Source of the DNA: Umbilicaria muhlenbergii
Taxonomy: Eukaryota > Ascomycota > Lecanoromycetes > Umbilicariales > Umbilicariaceae
Length of the DNA: 64,000 nt
Direction of reading: 5' to 3'
Assembly (NCBI GenBank): GCA_000611775.1
Contig: KK106984.1
Span: 402,364-466,363 of the forward strand
The notes under the pieces are model-generated. The model was not told where the DNA came from and did not search any database. It was given only the letters and a program-made list of their open reading frames with translations. How positions within the stretch are numbered: the first letter of the stretch is position 1; each line of letters starts with the position of its first letter. Shown here in pieces: positions 22,377-35,747 of this stretch. A program made the translations under genes and the position numbers.

Positions 22377-23109
22377 AGGACCTGCGATGGGTGGTATACA
22401 CAAAAGTGACGGTGGTCGGGAGAGATGTGACAGAAGCCGATCACAGCCTGAGCGGGACATGGCCCTAAAAAGTGCTCCTAGTAACGCTACACCAGCATCT
22501 TGAATACTGGAGGCACAAGTCACATTACGGCAACCGTTGCGGAAGACACAAAGCGGATCGGGATATTTAACATGGCGGATTCTAGCGAACAAACAGCTAG
22601 ATGCAACCTCAATAGCTGGGGCATTGGATTTACTTGGCGATACAGCCACACCAGGACGGGCCACCGCAGCCTTTCCATGCTGTAGCGGCATTTTCGCGCA
22701 AGAAGCAAACGATTCTAGCGAGCACTGGGACCACTCCGACCGATTCCAGATGGTGAGTAAGCACGCCCTAAATGACGCATGCAGTCCGCCTTCGTACTCC
22801 TGCGCGATCGGGGCTAAGGGTAAGGGTCCACTCATGAGGTATATCCTGGATCATAGGATATATCCTGGCCATTTGTCGCAGCCAAGCCGCGTTGTGTCCT
22901 GCTCAATCACATCCATCTCCTCCAATCCAAGCAAGACAATCCCAAGAAAAAGAGCGTGACCCTTTCTCCGCCCAGCACCACCAAGACTGCTACAAATCGA
23001 CCAACAAACACAACCTTCGACCCATCCCAACCCAATACCCACCCCCTCCTACCTCCCACTCGCATTCCCCTCCTCCCTCCCACTCGCATTCCCCTCCTCC
23101 CCTCCCCTC
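22377..23109. other. Intergenic up to the assembly gap
   Basis: No supportable gene. The sequence becomes C/T-rich and ends in two 24-bp tandem units immediately before the N run. The 5' part of the acyltransferase at 23740-24490 is expected inside the gap or just before it but is not recognisable here. Confidence 0.4.
23052..23109. repeat. 24-bp tandem repeat abutting the gap
   Basis: The unit CTCCCACTCGCATTCCCCTC plus CTCC occurs twice and starts a third pyrimidine-rich copy when the N run begins. The repeat probably caused the assembly break. Confidence 0.85.
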
Positions 23110-23739
23110 NNNNNNNNNNNNNNNNNNNNNNNNNNNNNNNNNNNNNNNNNNNNNNNNNNNNNNNNNNNNNNNNNNNNNNNNNNNNNNNNNNNNNNNNNNN
23201 NNNNNNNNNNNNNNNNNNNNNNNNNNNNNNNNNNNNNNNNNNNNNNNNNNNNNNNNNNNNNNNNNNNNNNNNNNNNNNNNNNNNNNNNNNNNNNNNNNNN
23301 NNNNNNNNNNNNNNNNNNNNNNNNNNNNNNNNNNNNNNNNNNNNNNNNNNNNNNNNNNNNNNNNNNNNNNNNNNNNNNNNNNNNNNNNNNNNNNNNNNNN
23401 NNNNNNNNNNNNNNNNNNNNNNNNNNNNNNNNNNNNNNNNNNNNNNNNNNNNNNNNNNNNNNNNNNNNNNNNNNNNNNNNNNNNNNNNNNNNNNNNNNNN
23501 NNNNNNNNNNNNNNNNNNNNNNNNNNNNNNNNNNNNNNNNNNNNNNNNNNNNNNNNNNNNNNNNNNNNNNNNNNNNNNNNNNNNNNNNNNNNNNNNNNNN
23601 NNNNNNNNNNNNNNNNNNNNNNNNNNNNNNNNNNNNNNNNNNNNNNNNNNNNNNNNNNNNNNNNNNNNNNNNNNNNNNNNNNNNNNNNNNNNNNNNNNNN
23701 NNNNNNNNNNNNNNNNNNNNNNNNNNNNNNNNNNNNNNN
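23110..23739. other. Assembly gap, 630 N
   Basis: A run of 630 undetermined bases. It is flanked by a C/T-rich tandem repeat on the left and a G-rich homopolymer-containing sequence on the right. Any open frame drawn through it is meaningless. Confidence 1.
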
Positions 23740-24490
23740 GGGGGGGGACGGTGTTGCTGCTGGGATGGCGGGGGGATGGAGAAAGGGGGGCCGGGTGGGC
23801 GGTAAGAGTGGTTGGGACGGTGGGGGGGTGGGCGAGGTGCTCTTGTGTCGGTATTTTCTTTACGGGGATACCGGCGGTTGTGGGGGTGGGGATGGAGTGG
23901 AGTGAGTCGGGGAGGTGGCCGCCGATGTTTGGGAAAGTGGCGGGAGGCGTGGAGTGTGCGCCGGTTTTGGGGGGTACGGAATGATTCGAGTGCCGGTTGC
24001 TGAATTCGTGAATGATGACGGTGTCTGGATGGAGAGTCATGAACGAATGCATGCATGCGAGTGTGGTCATGAGGTTTGGAGTCGGACTGGCAGCTCATAC
24101 GGTGCCGATGCTTGGGCGGGTTGGAGCGTCTTCGGGCACCAGATCCTCCGCTCCGCTCTTACGGCTATGGCGCACTGGCTCGCTCATGAGTGCCTTCGGC
24201 TCCCGCACGGCTCGCTCGCGGCTCGCTATGTGAAGGTCTTCGGGGCCTTCGCTGTCTCGGGGGTTGTCCATACGGCGTGGGATATGGGCGCCGGTATGCC
24301 ATTCGCGGAGTCGGGCGCGCTGCGCTTCTTCTGTGTGCGGGCGGTGGGCATTGTGCTCGAGGATGGCGTGATGGCTGCGGGGAGAGCGGTGGGTTTCGGC
24401 GACGGGTGGGGATGGAGATGGGTGGGGGCCTGGTTGGTTTGGACGAGTCCGGGGTGGGCGTGGCCGGTTGTGAGAACGATGGCGCTATAG
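23740..24490 (+). pseudogene. 3' part of a wax-synthase-like MBOAT acyltransferase, frame broken and 5' end in the gap
   Basis: Three frames together spell the C-terminal half of a fungal wax-synthase-like (MBOAT_2) enzyme, a polytopic membrane O-acyltransferase often found in lipid or terpenoid pathways. Frame one gives the membrane segment and SESGRWPPMFGK (to about 23936). A shift of one base in TTTGGGAAAG leads to WREAWSVRRFWG (to 23973), the family's R-R-F-W-G motif. After a candidate intron starting GTACGG at 23974, a third frame gives VFGHQILRSAL, GAFAVSGVVH with the family's conserved His, and LEDGVMAAGRAVG, ending at TAG 24488-24490. The W of the usual W-H-Q motif reads G. The intron joins only if one G of the run 23969-23974 is also extra. 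Two single-base indels in homopolymers beside a gap could be assembly errors rather than true decay. Confidence 0.72.
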
Positions 24491-25980
24491 GGGAGGGAGG
24501 CGAGTAGCGGCGACGGTGGTGGGGTGAGTGGATTGATGTTTCAAAATGCTTCTGGACGAAAAGGACTTCTAATATCATGATATGGTCATCGAATATCTAA
24601 TGACATCTATTATCGCTATGCCATCTTCTATGATACAGCTCTATATTTCTCGGGACTCTACTGCGAATATTAGCCCACTCCATTCCTTCTGCTCTGTACC
24701 TTTGCAAGATCAGATTATGATCCAGAAGCAGCCCACGCCTACTTTCCACGCCAATCCGGATTGATCGTCGAGTAATCGCAACAGAGGATGGGGATAGGGC
24801 CAACAGCAAGAATGAGGTATAAGTATACGCACATGTACCTAACAGATAGACAGCCAAGGTTAGATTCCGCGCTCGATGAGTCGTCCCTGACTTTCAACAC
24901 CTTCTGGACCTCGAACATATCTCCTGATGAAGACTGCTTTGTGGTGAAGCCGGATGTTCCTCCAAGGCTAGCGCGACAGCGTTGCAGATACGCCAAATCA
25001 GGACATGTCTTCCACCGGGGTGCGCCAGGATGGCAGTAAGAGTACGACAAAGCTGACGATGTCGCGGGGGCGCACATTACGGCAGCCAAGTCAGGTGTAG
25101 CCTGTTGTTGCCGAGGAGGAGCTGTCACGTCTAGGATTCGACGCGTGGCTAAGGTATCTTACGGACAGATGACTTGAGAGTGAACCGGGGTGAGGACTGA
25201 ATGAGAGATGGCTAAGCCTGATCCGCTGTAGCGTGTCGAGCTCGAGCAGCATCCCAGCATCTGTTTGGTCGAGTACTTCCTCGGATCCCTTGATCCCAGT
25301 GACTGCTCATGACTGCTGGTGATCTGTTTTGTCAAGCGTGGGCAGTGAAGTATGACTACTACGGACGAAGTGTGCCATCGACTCGAAGAAACGATCTAGC
25401 ACCCTCATATCTGAAGAATCTGAAGAGGTCATCCTCCTCCCAAGCGCTCCTCCGTCCCATCGCTCGTTTCTCCAGATTTCCGTCTACGGGGTATGTCTGA
25501 TGGTCCTTCGCAAGAGCGTTCCGCAAGCACCAAGTTGACATTCACATTCGTTCAACCGTCAAGCTTCGGACTTGGGCGGAACGACTCCGACAGCGATGCA
25601 TGACGGAAGCATTCCGGTCGCGATCAGGGCGACATCGGATGCCGTTCGTCCAGCTCGGAGCCCCGATAAGCGCGGAGACAAGGTGGGGGTCGGCCTTGCT
25701 GATATGCGCGATTTATTTCTTTGGATAGGTACGAGCCTCAGTCCAGCGTTTCGAGTCCGACCGCTTCCTTTATATCCTGCCTGGTGCCATGCGGCTTTTG
25801 TTTTTTTCGAAAATCTCATGATGTGAACTGAATCGCGCAATCCCTCCGCTACGGCCAAGAGTGTCCCAATGTTCAACATCAAGCGTCTCAAGCGAAACCT
25901 GTCGCGCAACAGCATTGATCCGTCCACCAAGAAACCCTTGACGGAGAGGAACGTCGAATCATTCAACCTCCACGAGCAGT
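24491..25980. other. Intergenic, nothing recognised apart from the leader of the dioxygenase gene
   Basis: 1.49 kb with short open frames on both strands and no recognisable domain. The last 110 bases contain a short upstream open frame that overlaps the dioxygenase start (listed separately). Confidence 0.4.
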
Positions 25981-26048
25981 ATGCCGAGTACCAATTTCAG
26001 CGTTCCAGAGAAGTACAGATATCAGAATGGCTTCGCCTCCTACCATGA
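25869..26048 (+). promoter_or_regulatory. Candidate uORF overlapping the homogentisate dioxygenase start
   Basis: An ATG at 25869 opens a 59-codon frame (MFNIKRLKRNLSRNS...) in a different frame from the dioxygenase ATG at 25981 and ends with TGA at 26046-26048, so it overlaps the first exon. If it lies in the mRNA leader, ribosomes initiating here would bypass the main start. It is not known whether transcription starts upstream of it. Confidence 0.35.
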
Positions 26049-27460
26049 GTAAGGCACGACTCGATGAAGCAGGCTTCACCTAAGCTGACAGGCAATGGAG
26101 GTCTGAAGCTGTCGACGGCGCCCTACCCATAGGCGCAAACTCGCAGCAGAAACCGCCCTATGGCCTGTACACCGAGAAGCTTTCGGGGACCGCCTTCACG
26201 GCTCCTCGCCATGAGAATCAACAGACATGGCTATACCGTATCCTCCCTGCTGCTGCACATTCACCCTTCGAACCCCGAGAGTCCTCGACCTATGATACAA
26301 ACCCGGACAGCAAAAAGCTTCATCAGATCCCGAACCAGCTCCGATGGGATCCGTTCGACCTCGACGAGACAGTCGATTGGATCCATTCCCTCCATCTGGT
26401 GGCCGGTGCTGGTGATCCTACCATGAAACAGGGCATTGGCATGTTCATCTTTGCTGCCGGCAAATCAATGGACCCTCACTCGGCCTTCTACTCTGCCGAC
26501 GGTGACTTTCTCATAGTCCTCCAACACGGAGTCCTCGACATACGGACTGAATTAGGTCACCTCCTAGTACGACCCAATGAAATCTGCGTCATCCCTCGCG
26601 GCATCCGTTACAATGTCTCTCTCCCACACGGCTCGGTCCGAGGCTACATCCTCGAGCTATACCAAGGACACTTCCAACTCCCCGAGCTCGGTCCCATCGG
26701 CTCGAACTGTCTAGCCAACGCGAGAGACTTCCAAGCCCCCGTGGCCTCCTTCGACGAAGACACCAACTCCACGTACAAAGTCCTAGCGAAGTTCAATGGC
26801 CACCTCTTCGTCGCCACGCAGAACCACACGCCCTTCGACGTCGTCGCCTGGCACGGCCTCTACTACCCCTACAAATACGACTTAGGCCGCTTCTCCACCA
26901 TCGGCAGCATCTCCTTCGACCACCCGGACCCCTCCATCTTCACCGTCCTATCCGCCCCCTCCGACCACCCCGGCACCGCCGTCGCCGACTTCGTCATCTT
27001 CCCCCCGCGCTGGCTGGTGCAAGAAGACACGTTCCGCCCGCCGTGGTACCACCGCAACACCATGTCGGAATTCATGGGTCTGATCCACGGCCAATACGAC
27101 GCCAAGACCGGCGGCGGCTTCCAAGCTGCCGGCGCCAGTCTGCACAACGTTATGAGCGCGCACGGGCCGGACAGCGGCACGCACGAGAAGGCGTCGAGCG
27201 CGGAACTCAAGCCGATGAAGGTCGGGGAGGAGAGTATGGCGTTTATGTTCGAAAGCTGTCTCATGGTCGGGGTTACGGACTGGGGGCTGAAGACCTGCAA
27301 AAAGGTGCAGGGGGACTATAATGCGGAGAGTTGGGAGCCGTTGAAGCCGAGGTTCAAGAGGCCGGGTGAGGGGGGTGAGAGGAAGCCGCATCTTTTGAGT
27401 AACGGAAATGGGCAGCATGGGGAACGACCTGATTTGGGTGCTTGGGTTGGGGAAAGTTAG
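25981..27460 (+). CDS. hmgA: Homogentisate 1,2-dioxygenase
   Basis: Two exons, 25981-26048 and 26101-27460; donor GTAAGG and acceptor ATGGAG; 475 aa. The acceptor at 26100 was preferred to the AG at 26091 because it restores the family sequence SYHESEAV without a three-residue insert. The enzyme opens the aromatic ring of homogentisate to maleylacetoacetate with non-haem Fe(II) in phenylalanine/tyrosine catabolism. Conserved blocks are [32 protein letters not shown], the cupin core [10 protein letters not shown], and the iron ligands His340 and Glu346 in [12 protein letters not shown] plus His371 in [12 protein letters not shown]. Length fits the family (about 440-480). No fahA-, maiA- or hpdA-like genes appear nearby, unlike the Aspergillus catabolic cluster. 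Confidence 0.96.
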
Positions 27461-29344
27461 GTCCTGGATTTGAGGAATTGTAGGCGGATTACGAATGATG
27501 ACTGTTTTCTATGGGTGTCTGATTAGATGTCCCCCTCGTGAGCTGTCTGTGGAGCTACTTAGGACATTGACCCTACGAACAAACAATACTTTTTTCTCCA
27601 ACTTGTCGCCAACGGACTAGCATTATCCCAAAGCCACAATGCCACCACAACAGCGCGCGGCTATAGACACACGTCAAGTAAAAAACCTCAGTGAACACGG
27701 TCGCACCAACCCGGCAGCCAAAGCACCCATCCCCATCTCTCTCACAGACGACACCCCACCCTTCACCGCGCGCCCGCGTATAACCCGTACGTAGCTACTC
27801 GGCCGTGAGTCTCCACATCCATCCATCCATCCGAGAGCCCGAGACATGACTATAAAGCCCATGAAATCCCCACAATCAAGTAAGGTATGTATGGAGAATC
27901 GAACCGCGTGCCTACCGAGTCTATCCTGCAGGCCATACTGCACTACGACTTGCATCAGCGTAAGGTAGGTAGGCTCGGCACAGTAGGTAGGTAAGTAAGG
28001 TACCTAGGGTAAGGTATGTAGGTAAGGCACGTCACGACTTCCCCCGCCGATCTCTCGGCCGCAGGATCGTGTGCGGATGGCGGGTGCAGATCGCGGCTAG
28101 ACTGGGATTGACGGCGGCGGGTGGACGCTTTGATTTGGAGGGGAGTTTATGGAGTGGAGGCTTTCTTAAGAGGCACCAATTTGTGCAACTTCTCGTGTAT
28201 GACTGATAACGAAGACAAAGTACTTGTGGATCTGAATGACTGTCTTTTTTGCAGTTGAAGGCTTTTGGAGTCTTTCCGTTCGTATTGTGCTTTTTAGTTG
28301 AGCTGTTTGTCTCCTTCCGGGAAAATCGGCGGGGATGCGAGCGGCTGGTATGTGCGTTGCCGACGATGTAGCTAGGCAAGGTGAGGTTAGATTCCCCGGG
28401 GTGGGGGGGGGACTTTTTGGTGGACTGCAGGTATATGTAGGTTGCCGATGCATGAATGTGACCGGGTTGCTGGAATGATTGTGGAGTCGGGGGAAGAGGA
28501 GATAGGTGGATGGGAATACGTGAAGACTGGACACATAGCAGGACAGGGTCTTTGATTACAGATGTATGCAAGATGACTTTACCTTCTGGGAGGTACCTTG
28601 TGTCAGTGCGTATGCAACGCTTGCGAAATAATTCTCCGATGTACAGGTACATGTGAGCGGTAAGGAACAGAGAGGAAAGGAGGGTAGGACTACGTACATG
28701 TCGGTCGTGTATCTGGATGGCGTCTGTAAGGTCGGGGCTAAAGTTATGTGCCGGCATGCATATGCAAGCCGCTTCGACTTGGCATTTTTAAGGAAGTACA
28801 TTGGTGTCATGCCACTATGGTTTGTAGAATATTGCCTGACTGGTGGAGATAGATACCAGTATTTGCACGAGCGTTCGAGAGATCGCCAGAGTAAACCTTT
28901 TGCGGCGCATCCGGCTGGGGTTCGGTGGCTATTTGCCATGTGACCAAGGGTAGTGGCGTACTTGCGCATTTTTGGGACTAGAACATCGTGGTCGATAATC
29001 GAGTAGGTGTATGGGAAACGTGATGGACGCATACAAGCGATGCGTTTGACATGCATGGCCCATCGAAGGATGCTGGAAGGAAAGCGGAATATTTAGGTGG
29101 CGAGGTCCTAAAAGTTCTAGGAGGGATAGACATGACAATCGTAGCAAGAGCGAATATGATAGTTATCCAAGATTCGAGCAAAGTGCTATGTCGAGCAGTA
29201 TGCTATGCCAAGAACGCTGTTTCATGCTTTCATGATAGTAATCCACCGCCGACCAAATGCGTTGAAAGCCCCACCTGTACCTAATAATCAGTTACAATGA
29301 ATGTGGAACGAATTCCTCTCCCCTTTCCCGAAAGCCTGGCGGAA
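27461..29344. other. Intergenic with GGTA-rich low-complexity tract
   Basis: 1.88 kb between convergent genes. Contains the TAGG/GGTA tract at 27960-28028 and a CATC run at 27820-27838. Minus-strand frames at 28032-29056 have no recognisable domains. Confidence 0.4.
27960..28028. repeat. GGTA/TAGG-rich low-complexity tract
   Basis: Dense irregular repetition of AAGGTAGGTAGG-type words over about 70 bp. Similar tracts are commonly scattered in intergenic DNA of filamentous ascomycetes; no fixed period is visible. Confidence 0.7.
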
Positions 29345-31083
29345 CTAGTACGCATATCTGAATCGCGGATGGTCGTCTCCAAGATTTTCCAGTTCCTCTT
29401 CCGGTAGACTGTACCTATCATCCCTGCCTCCATTATCTCTCTTCCTGTTCTCCGTTCGAAGACCGACGAAGAAGACAGTGCAGGCGAAGCCACAAAGCCA
29501 CAGCAACCCTAGACCTACCCCATAACCCACACGATAGGTTGGCGCTTGCGTGCTGATGTAAATGTTGCTAGCCACGATGCCGCCGCAGTTTCCAATTCCA
29601 ACCTGCAATGCACTACTCACACTCCTCTTGTAGTGGCCGCCCATATTGTTGTTAAGCCACACCAACGTAACTGGCTGAGTGATGTAACCGCCCACAGTAA
29701 TAAAGTAGACTGCTAGGTATCTTGCGCACACTGGGACATGTATCTGCGCCAGCAGTATCACATAACCGACAGTAGCGACCAGGACACCAATCATGGTGAA
29801 GGCGTAGCGATGGCGAAGTCGATCAGCCATTAAAGCTGTTGTGAGGGTGAAGAAGCAGGAGACAATATAGATTGGGATCGAGAGTACTTGAGCGCGGATT
29901 GATGTCCACCCAAGCTCCTTGAGAATGGTGGGCGTGAAGAACGAAACACTGTAGCCGGTGTTGACCACGCCAAAGTACATGATTATGCTGCAGTGGCCAA
30001 AACTCGTCAGTCTACTTCCACGCTCACGTTGATGAAGATTCGAAGAGGGTAGGGGGTTATCATAGGTGTCCACGTACCCGATATATATCTTCCAGTCGCT
30101 AAATATACGCCTAGTCGCTTTCTTGTCCAAACGGTCCATCTTTGCTTCTGCAACGTCGTTCCGAAGACGGCGGAGGAGCAGACGACGCTCATCGTCATTC
30201 AGGAACTTGGAGGTCTCGGGCCAGTCGACAATAAAGAACTTTGACGCGGCCGCTACAACCACCGTAAAAAGGCCTTCGATAATGAAGATCCAGCGCCAGC
30301 CATTGTATCCACCAACGCCTGCCATGTTGGCAAGAGCAAACGCAAGGAGCTTCACCAGCATTAGCATAGAGAATGGTTAGAGCAGTTTATGGATGGCTCG
30401 CTTACTCCACCGAAAGCCCCGGAAATGATACCGGCGCAGAAAAATAAATTGATTCTCCATTGAAGCTCATACCGTTTGTAGTACATCGAGATCAAGTAGA
30501 TACAACCTGGTCAGCATTAATTGGGGAGAGCAGATATCTGATCAGGTGCATTACGAAATCTCACCAGGGACAAAGCCAGCCTCGAAGAGTCCAAGTAGAA
30601 ACCTGCAAACAATCAAACCGGCATAGCTTTGCGTCACGCCTTGGCAGACAGTGACTACCCCTAGGGAATACCAACATCAGTCTAAAGTATATCATATTAA
30701 AGATAAACAATCCGGGTCGTACCCCAGCAGAACATGATGGAGCTCAGCCACGTAGAAGGAGCAATTTTCCTGATCAGGATGTTACTTGGAACCTCGAACA
30801 AGATGTATGGGATGAAAAAGACGAAGAGTGCAATGTTGTAATCGTGACCTTCCATCTTGAGGTCTTTCTCCAAACCCTGGATACGAGCATTGCCGATATT
30901 GACACGATCAATAAAGGCCAACAGGTACAACAAAGTAATGGTCGGCAAGACGTGGAGGTCGCATTTCCACCGCAGATTCCTCTCAGCCGATCGATCGAGG
31001 GGTTCGCCCGAATTGTCCTCTGAGCTTCTGTACTTGGTAGCGAACTCGTTAGGTAGGACAGGCGTATCATACATTGCGTTCAT
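29345..31083 (-). CDS. MFS permease of the Dal5/Tna1 (anion:cation symporter) family
   Basis: Five exons give 490 aa: 31083-30723, 30660-30565, 30506-30406, 30349-30078 and 29987-29345, with consistent phases. The ATG at 31083 was chosen because no ATG lies upstream in frame. Twelve hydrophobic segments are predicted. Diagnostic points for the allantoate/nicotinate permease group are DRVNIGNARIQGLEKDL in helix 1 and loop 1, FEVPSNILIRK in helix 2, RFLLGLFEAGFVPG in helix 4, GYNGWRWIFIIEG in helix 6, and GNCGGIVASNIY in the C-terminal half. The N-terminus and the C-terminal tail (TENRKRDNGGRDDR) are hydrophilic and cytosolic. Members import small carboxylates, vitamins or nitrogen compounds at the plasma membrane; the substrate cannot be told from sequence. 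The next gene, an alpha-glucosidase, is divergent but 2.4 kb away, and this is not a sugar-porter type. Confidence 0.93.
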
Positions 31084-33491
31084 GGCTAGGCTTCGTGATA
31101 AAGACGACGAGAGATGTCCAGGTTGAGGCAACTTTCGAATGTCGAGGACTTTTCATCACCGAGGAAGCTTTCCAGAGATCCAGGAGTTTTGGAAAGCTGT
31201 GCGTGTGTCATAGACACCTTCCGTTGTCGTGGGTCGTGGCAGGAAGGAGTACTCGAAGGAAATTGTGAGAATGAAACATAGGATCTCAACGGTGTCCTTG
31301 TCAAGGAGGCGCACTCGTAGTGGCGGATGAGTAAAGCAGAGATATCGATACATGATTTCATGGCTATGTGCCATGAGTGCATCACATTCCATGACGCATT
31401 CCGGGTTCCGGGAGAGTAACACGAACACGCCTTCAGACGTCGACTACGTCAAGGCATGGACGTACCTAATAGAGTAGATCTCCGAGACCCGCGAGTGCAG
31501 GTGGTGGATGAACGTCTCGACTCTGTACAGCACCTGTGGCCATAGCGCACCTAAGGTACTTGACGCCGGCAGACGCAGTCTGCGCGGAACATGCCAATGC
31601 TCGCGCCAAGGGAGTGAATATTGCCCGATCTAGGGGAGAGTACGCGTGCGAGTCGCAGCATTTGCAAGGTAAGAAAGAGGAAATCACGGTACTGGTATGG
31701 AGGTAGCAGGGGCACTCCTGCATAGATGATAACCCGGTGCAGATCATTCTCATCCATTGTAAATGATCCCAATACCTTGGAGTTGAAGCTCTCGCGTCGC
31801 ATGCTGTATGTAAGCTTTATGTGACGGATAAGATACCACGGTACCTACCTCGAGGTACATTACCAGCGACTCCTTATCTCCGGCGTGGGTTCACGTTACG
31901 CTTTCTCTGTCTCGTCGCCCTCCGTACTGAGCTTTGAATTACCAAAACAGTACTAAGTCCTTACCCCGCAGGGCTTGACAACACAACAGGTAACTAATAC
32001 AGGCAAGCGTTGTGCTGTTCCAATGATCTTCCAAGGGCTGTTGCATTGCGGCCACGCTGGATTGGCCCAGTAGGTGGCAGGCGTATCTTTGTGTAATGCT
32101 CCCAAAGAGCACTCGACCCCGGTTTGTCCGTCGATCGATCTCGGCGGTCGAATCTCTCAAGCAAAGACAATGATGGATTGCCACGTTATTGGCCAGGATT
32201 CTCGCACGATGCTTCTCGGACTCGATAGAATTCTTCCGGATAAATCTTTCTTTGTTAAGGCGACAGAATGCCACCAGAGGATGTAATGTTCCAGAAGACC
32301 CCCGAAGGTTGCCGGGTCGTGGCAGATGCCACGTGATGCTTGTTGGCTATTCGATGACGAGGTCGAGTGCAAGGACGAACTATTGCGGATTGCCTCGAGT
32401 TTCCCAGAAAGTTGTCCCGCATGGGAGCCTCCCTTTCTTTGCAGCTTTGCAATCGGCCAATGCGTCAATGTATGTGGCTTGTAATATGTCCTCTCCAATG
32501 TGACCTATTGATTTATGCAAGGAAGTTCAATCGGTCTGCGGAAAGCACTACGTCCGGAACCGGATAAACAGTCCGGCATCGCGATTCCGCTTAGCCGCGT
32601 AGTTGCCCTATCAATCGTTCCAGTGGTGATGTTGTTAAGGTAGGTATCCGTGGGATAGTGACATCCGCCGATGCTGTCCGTGCCGTTATCATACCGCAGA
32701 TTAACATCACACTCATAAGCATCTTAACCAGAGAAGTTCGGGACTAAAGGCTGGCTTCACCGTGACGCTCCAACCCTATGGGGGGCTCCCGTCCTCTATG
32801 GAGAAATTGACATGCTGAACCGGGATGCTCTCCGAAGCATCTTTCGCTCTGGCATTCAACGGGAGCCTGCATGGGGTTTCTCCAAGCTGGCTCGGCTTGG
32901 TTGTAAATTTGAAAGATCTGAATTTTGCATTGTGGCAGGTCATGACCTGCTTTCCTTCGCTGTCCACTAGCACCTTTGGGCAGGATAACACCCTTGTTCC
33001 CCTTACTACGGTGTCAGCCAAGGAGGTACCAAGATTTCGCTCATGAGCGAGACATAATTCCAACATCGAACCGACTTTTAGAACCATCTCCGAGTATCGA
33101 TAACTCCAAATGTTGTTTTCTTCGACGCTAAAGGTGAGATATGAGCGAGGTCTAAGGGCCTCTTAAGGCAAAAGCAGACTGAAAGTTATTCCAGCGGGGA
33201 TGGCAGGTCAACTAGACAGGGATCTATCGGGCGCGGCGCCGGGTTGTTTCTCGGGGCTTAGCCACTGAGATGCTTAGTGGGGACAAAGGGACATAGGAAA
33301 GTGGGGGATGCACAATGAGGTAGGGAGGTGGGGGGATGGTAGAGTCATCATTTCATCGGACTGTTCAGCACATCATGTATATAGCTATTTTACACTCAAA
33401 TCCCAGATTCCCGTTCATTGTTCTTTGAACTTGCCGTCTCCATCGCCTTTGATCCATTGCTTCCAAGCTATCATCGATTCCCCTCACAACC
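31084..33491. other. 2.4-kb divergent intergenic region
   Basis: Between the MFS permease and the alpha-glucosidase. Many short open frames but no recognised family. The 250 bp next to the alpha-glucosidase carry clustered GTGGGG words and a TATA box (listed separately). Confidence 0.4.
33277..33383 (+). promoter_or_regulatory. Cluster of three CreA/Mig1-type sites and a TATA box upstream of the alpha-glucosidase
   Basis: GTGGGG occurs at 33277-33282, 33301-33306 and 33328-33333, all matching the CreA consensus SYGGRG within 57 bp. TATATA follows at 33378-33383, about 110 bp before the ATG at 33492. CreA represses genes for less-favoured carbon sources in glucose and usually needs paired sites. 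Function is inferred from position and consensus. Confidence 0.6.
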
Positions 33492-35476
<1,985 letters not shown>

Positions 35477-35747
35477 TGAATTATTCAGCGGCTGGTATAT
35501 TGGCCAATCACGTGGCCTAGAGCCCTAACGACTAAGCACGATGTCGCTGGCTTGGAGATGTGCGAAATTCAATTGAACTCATCTTCAACTCTTCCACATC
35601 CACTCTTGTGATACTGAACCACCACAACATCCACAGAAAGTTTTTATTCCATCAAGAAGAACACCTGTGTTTGGTTCTTGTACTTGTCTGCCTGTTTTGA
35701 CAAGTGTTTTTGACGACTGGGCAGCCGCTGAGGAGCGAAGAACCACA

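Noticed and set aside
22907-24098. Long open frames running through the N gap on both strands
   Set aside because: They exist only because undetermined codons contain no stops; the flanks are compositionally biased and in unrelated frames.
27890-27925. Second T-loop-like sequence, minus strand
   Set aside because: Stem pairing fails after one base pair; no cloverleaf.
28032-28757. 241-codon minus-strand frame
   Set aside because: Basic, His/Ser/Pro-rich composition without any domain; overlaps other frames equally open.
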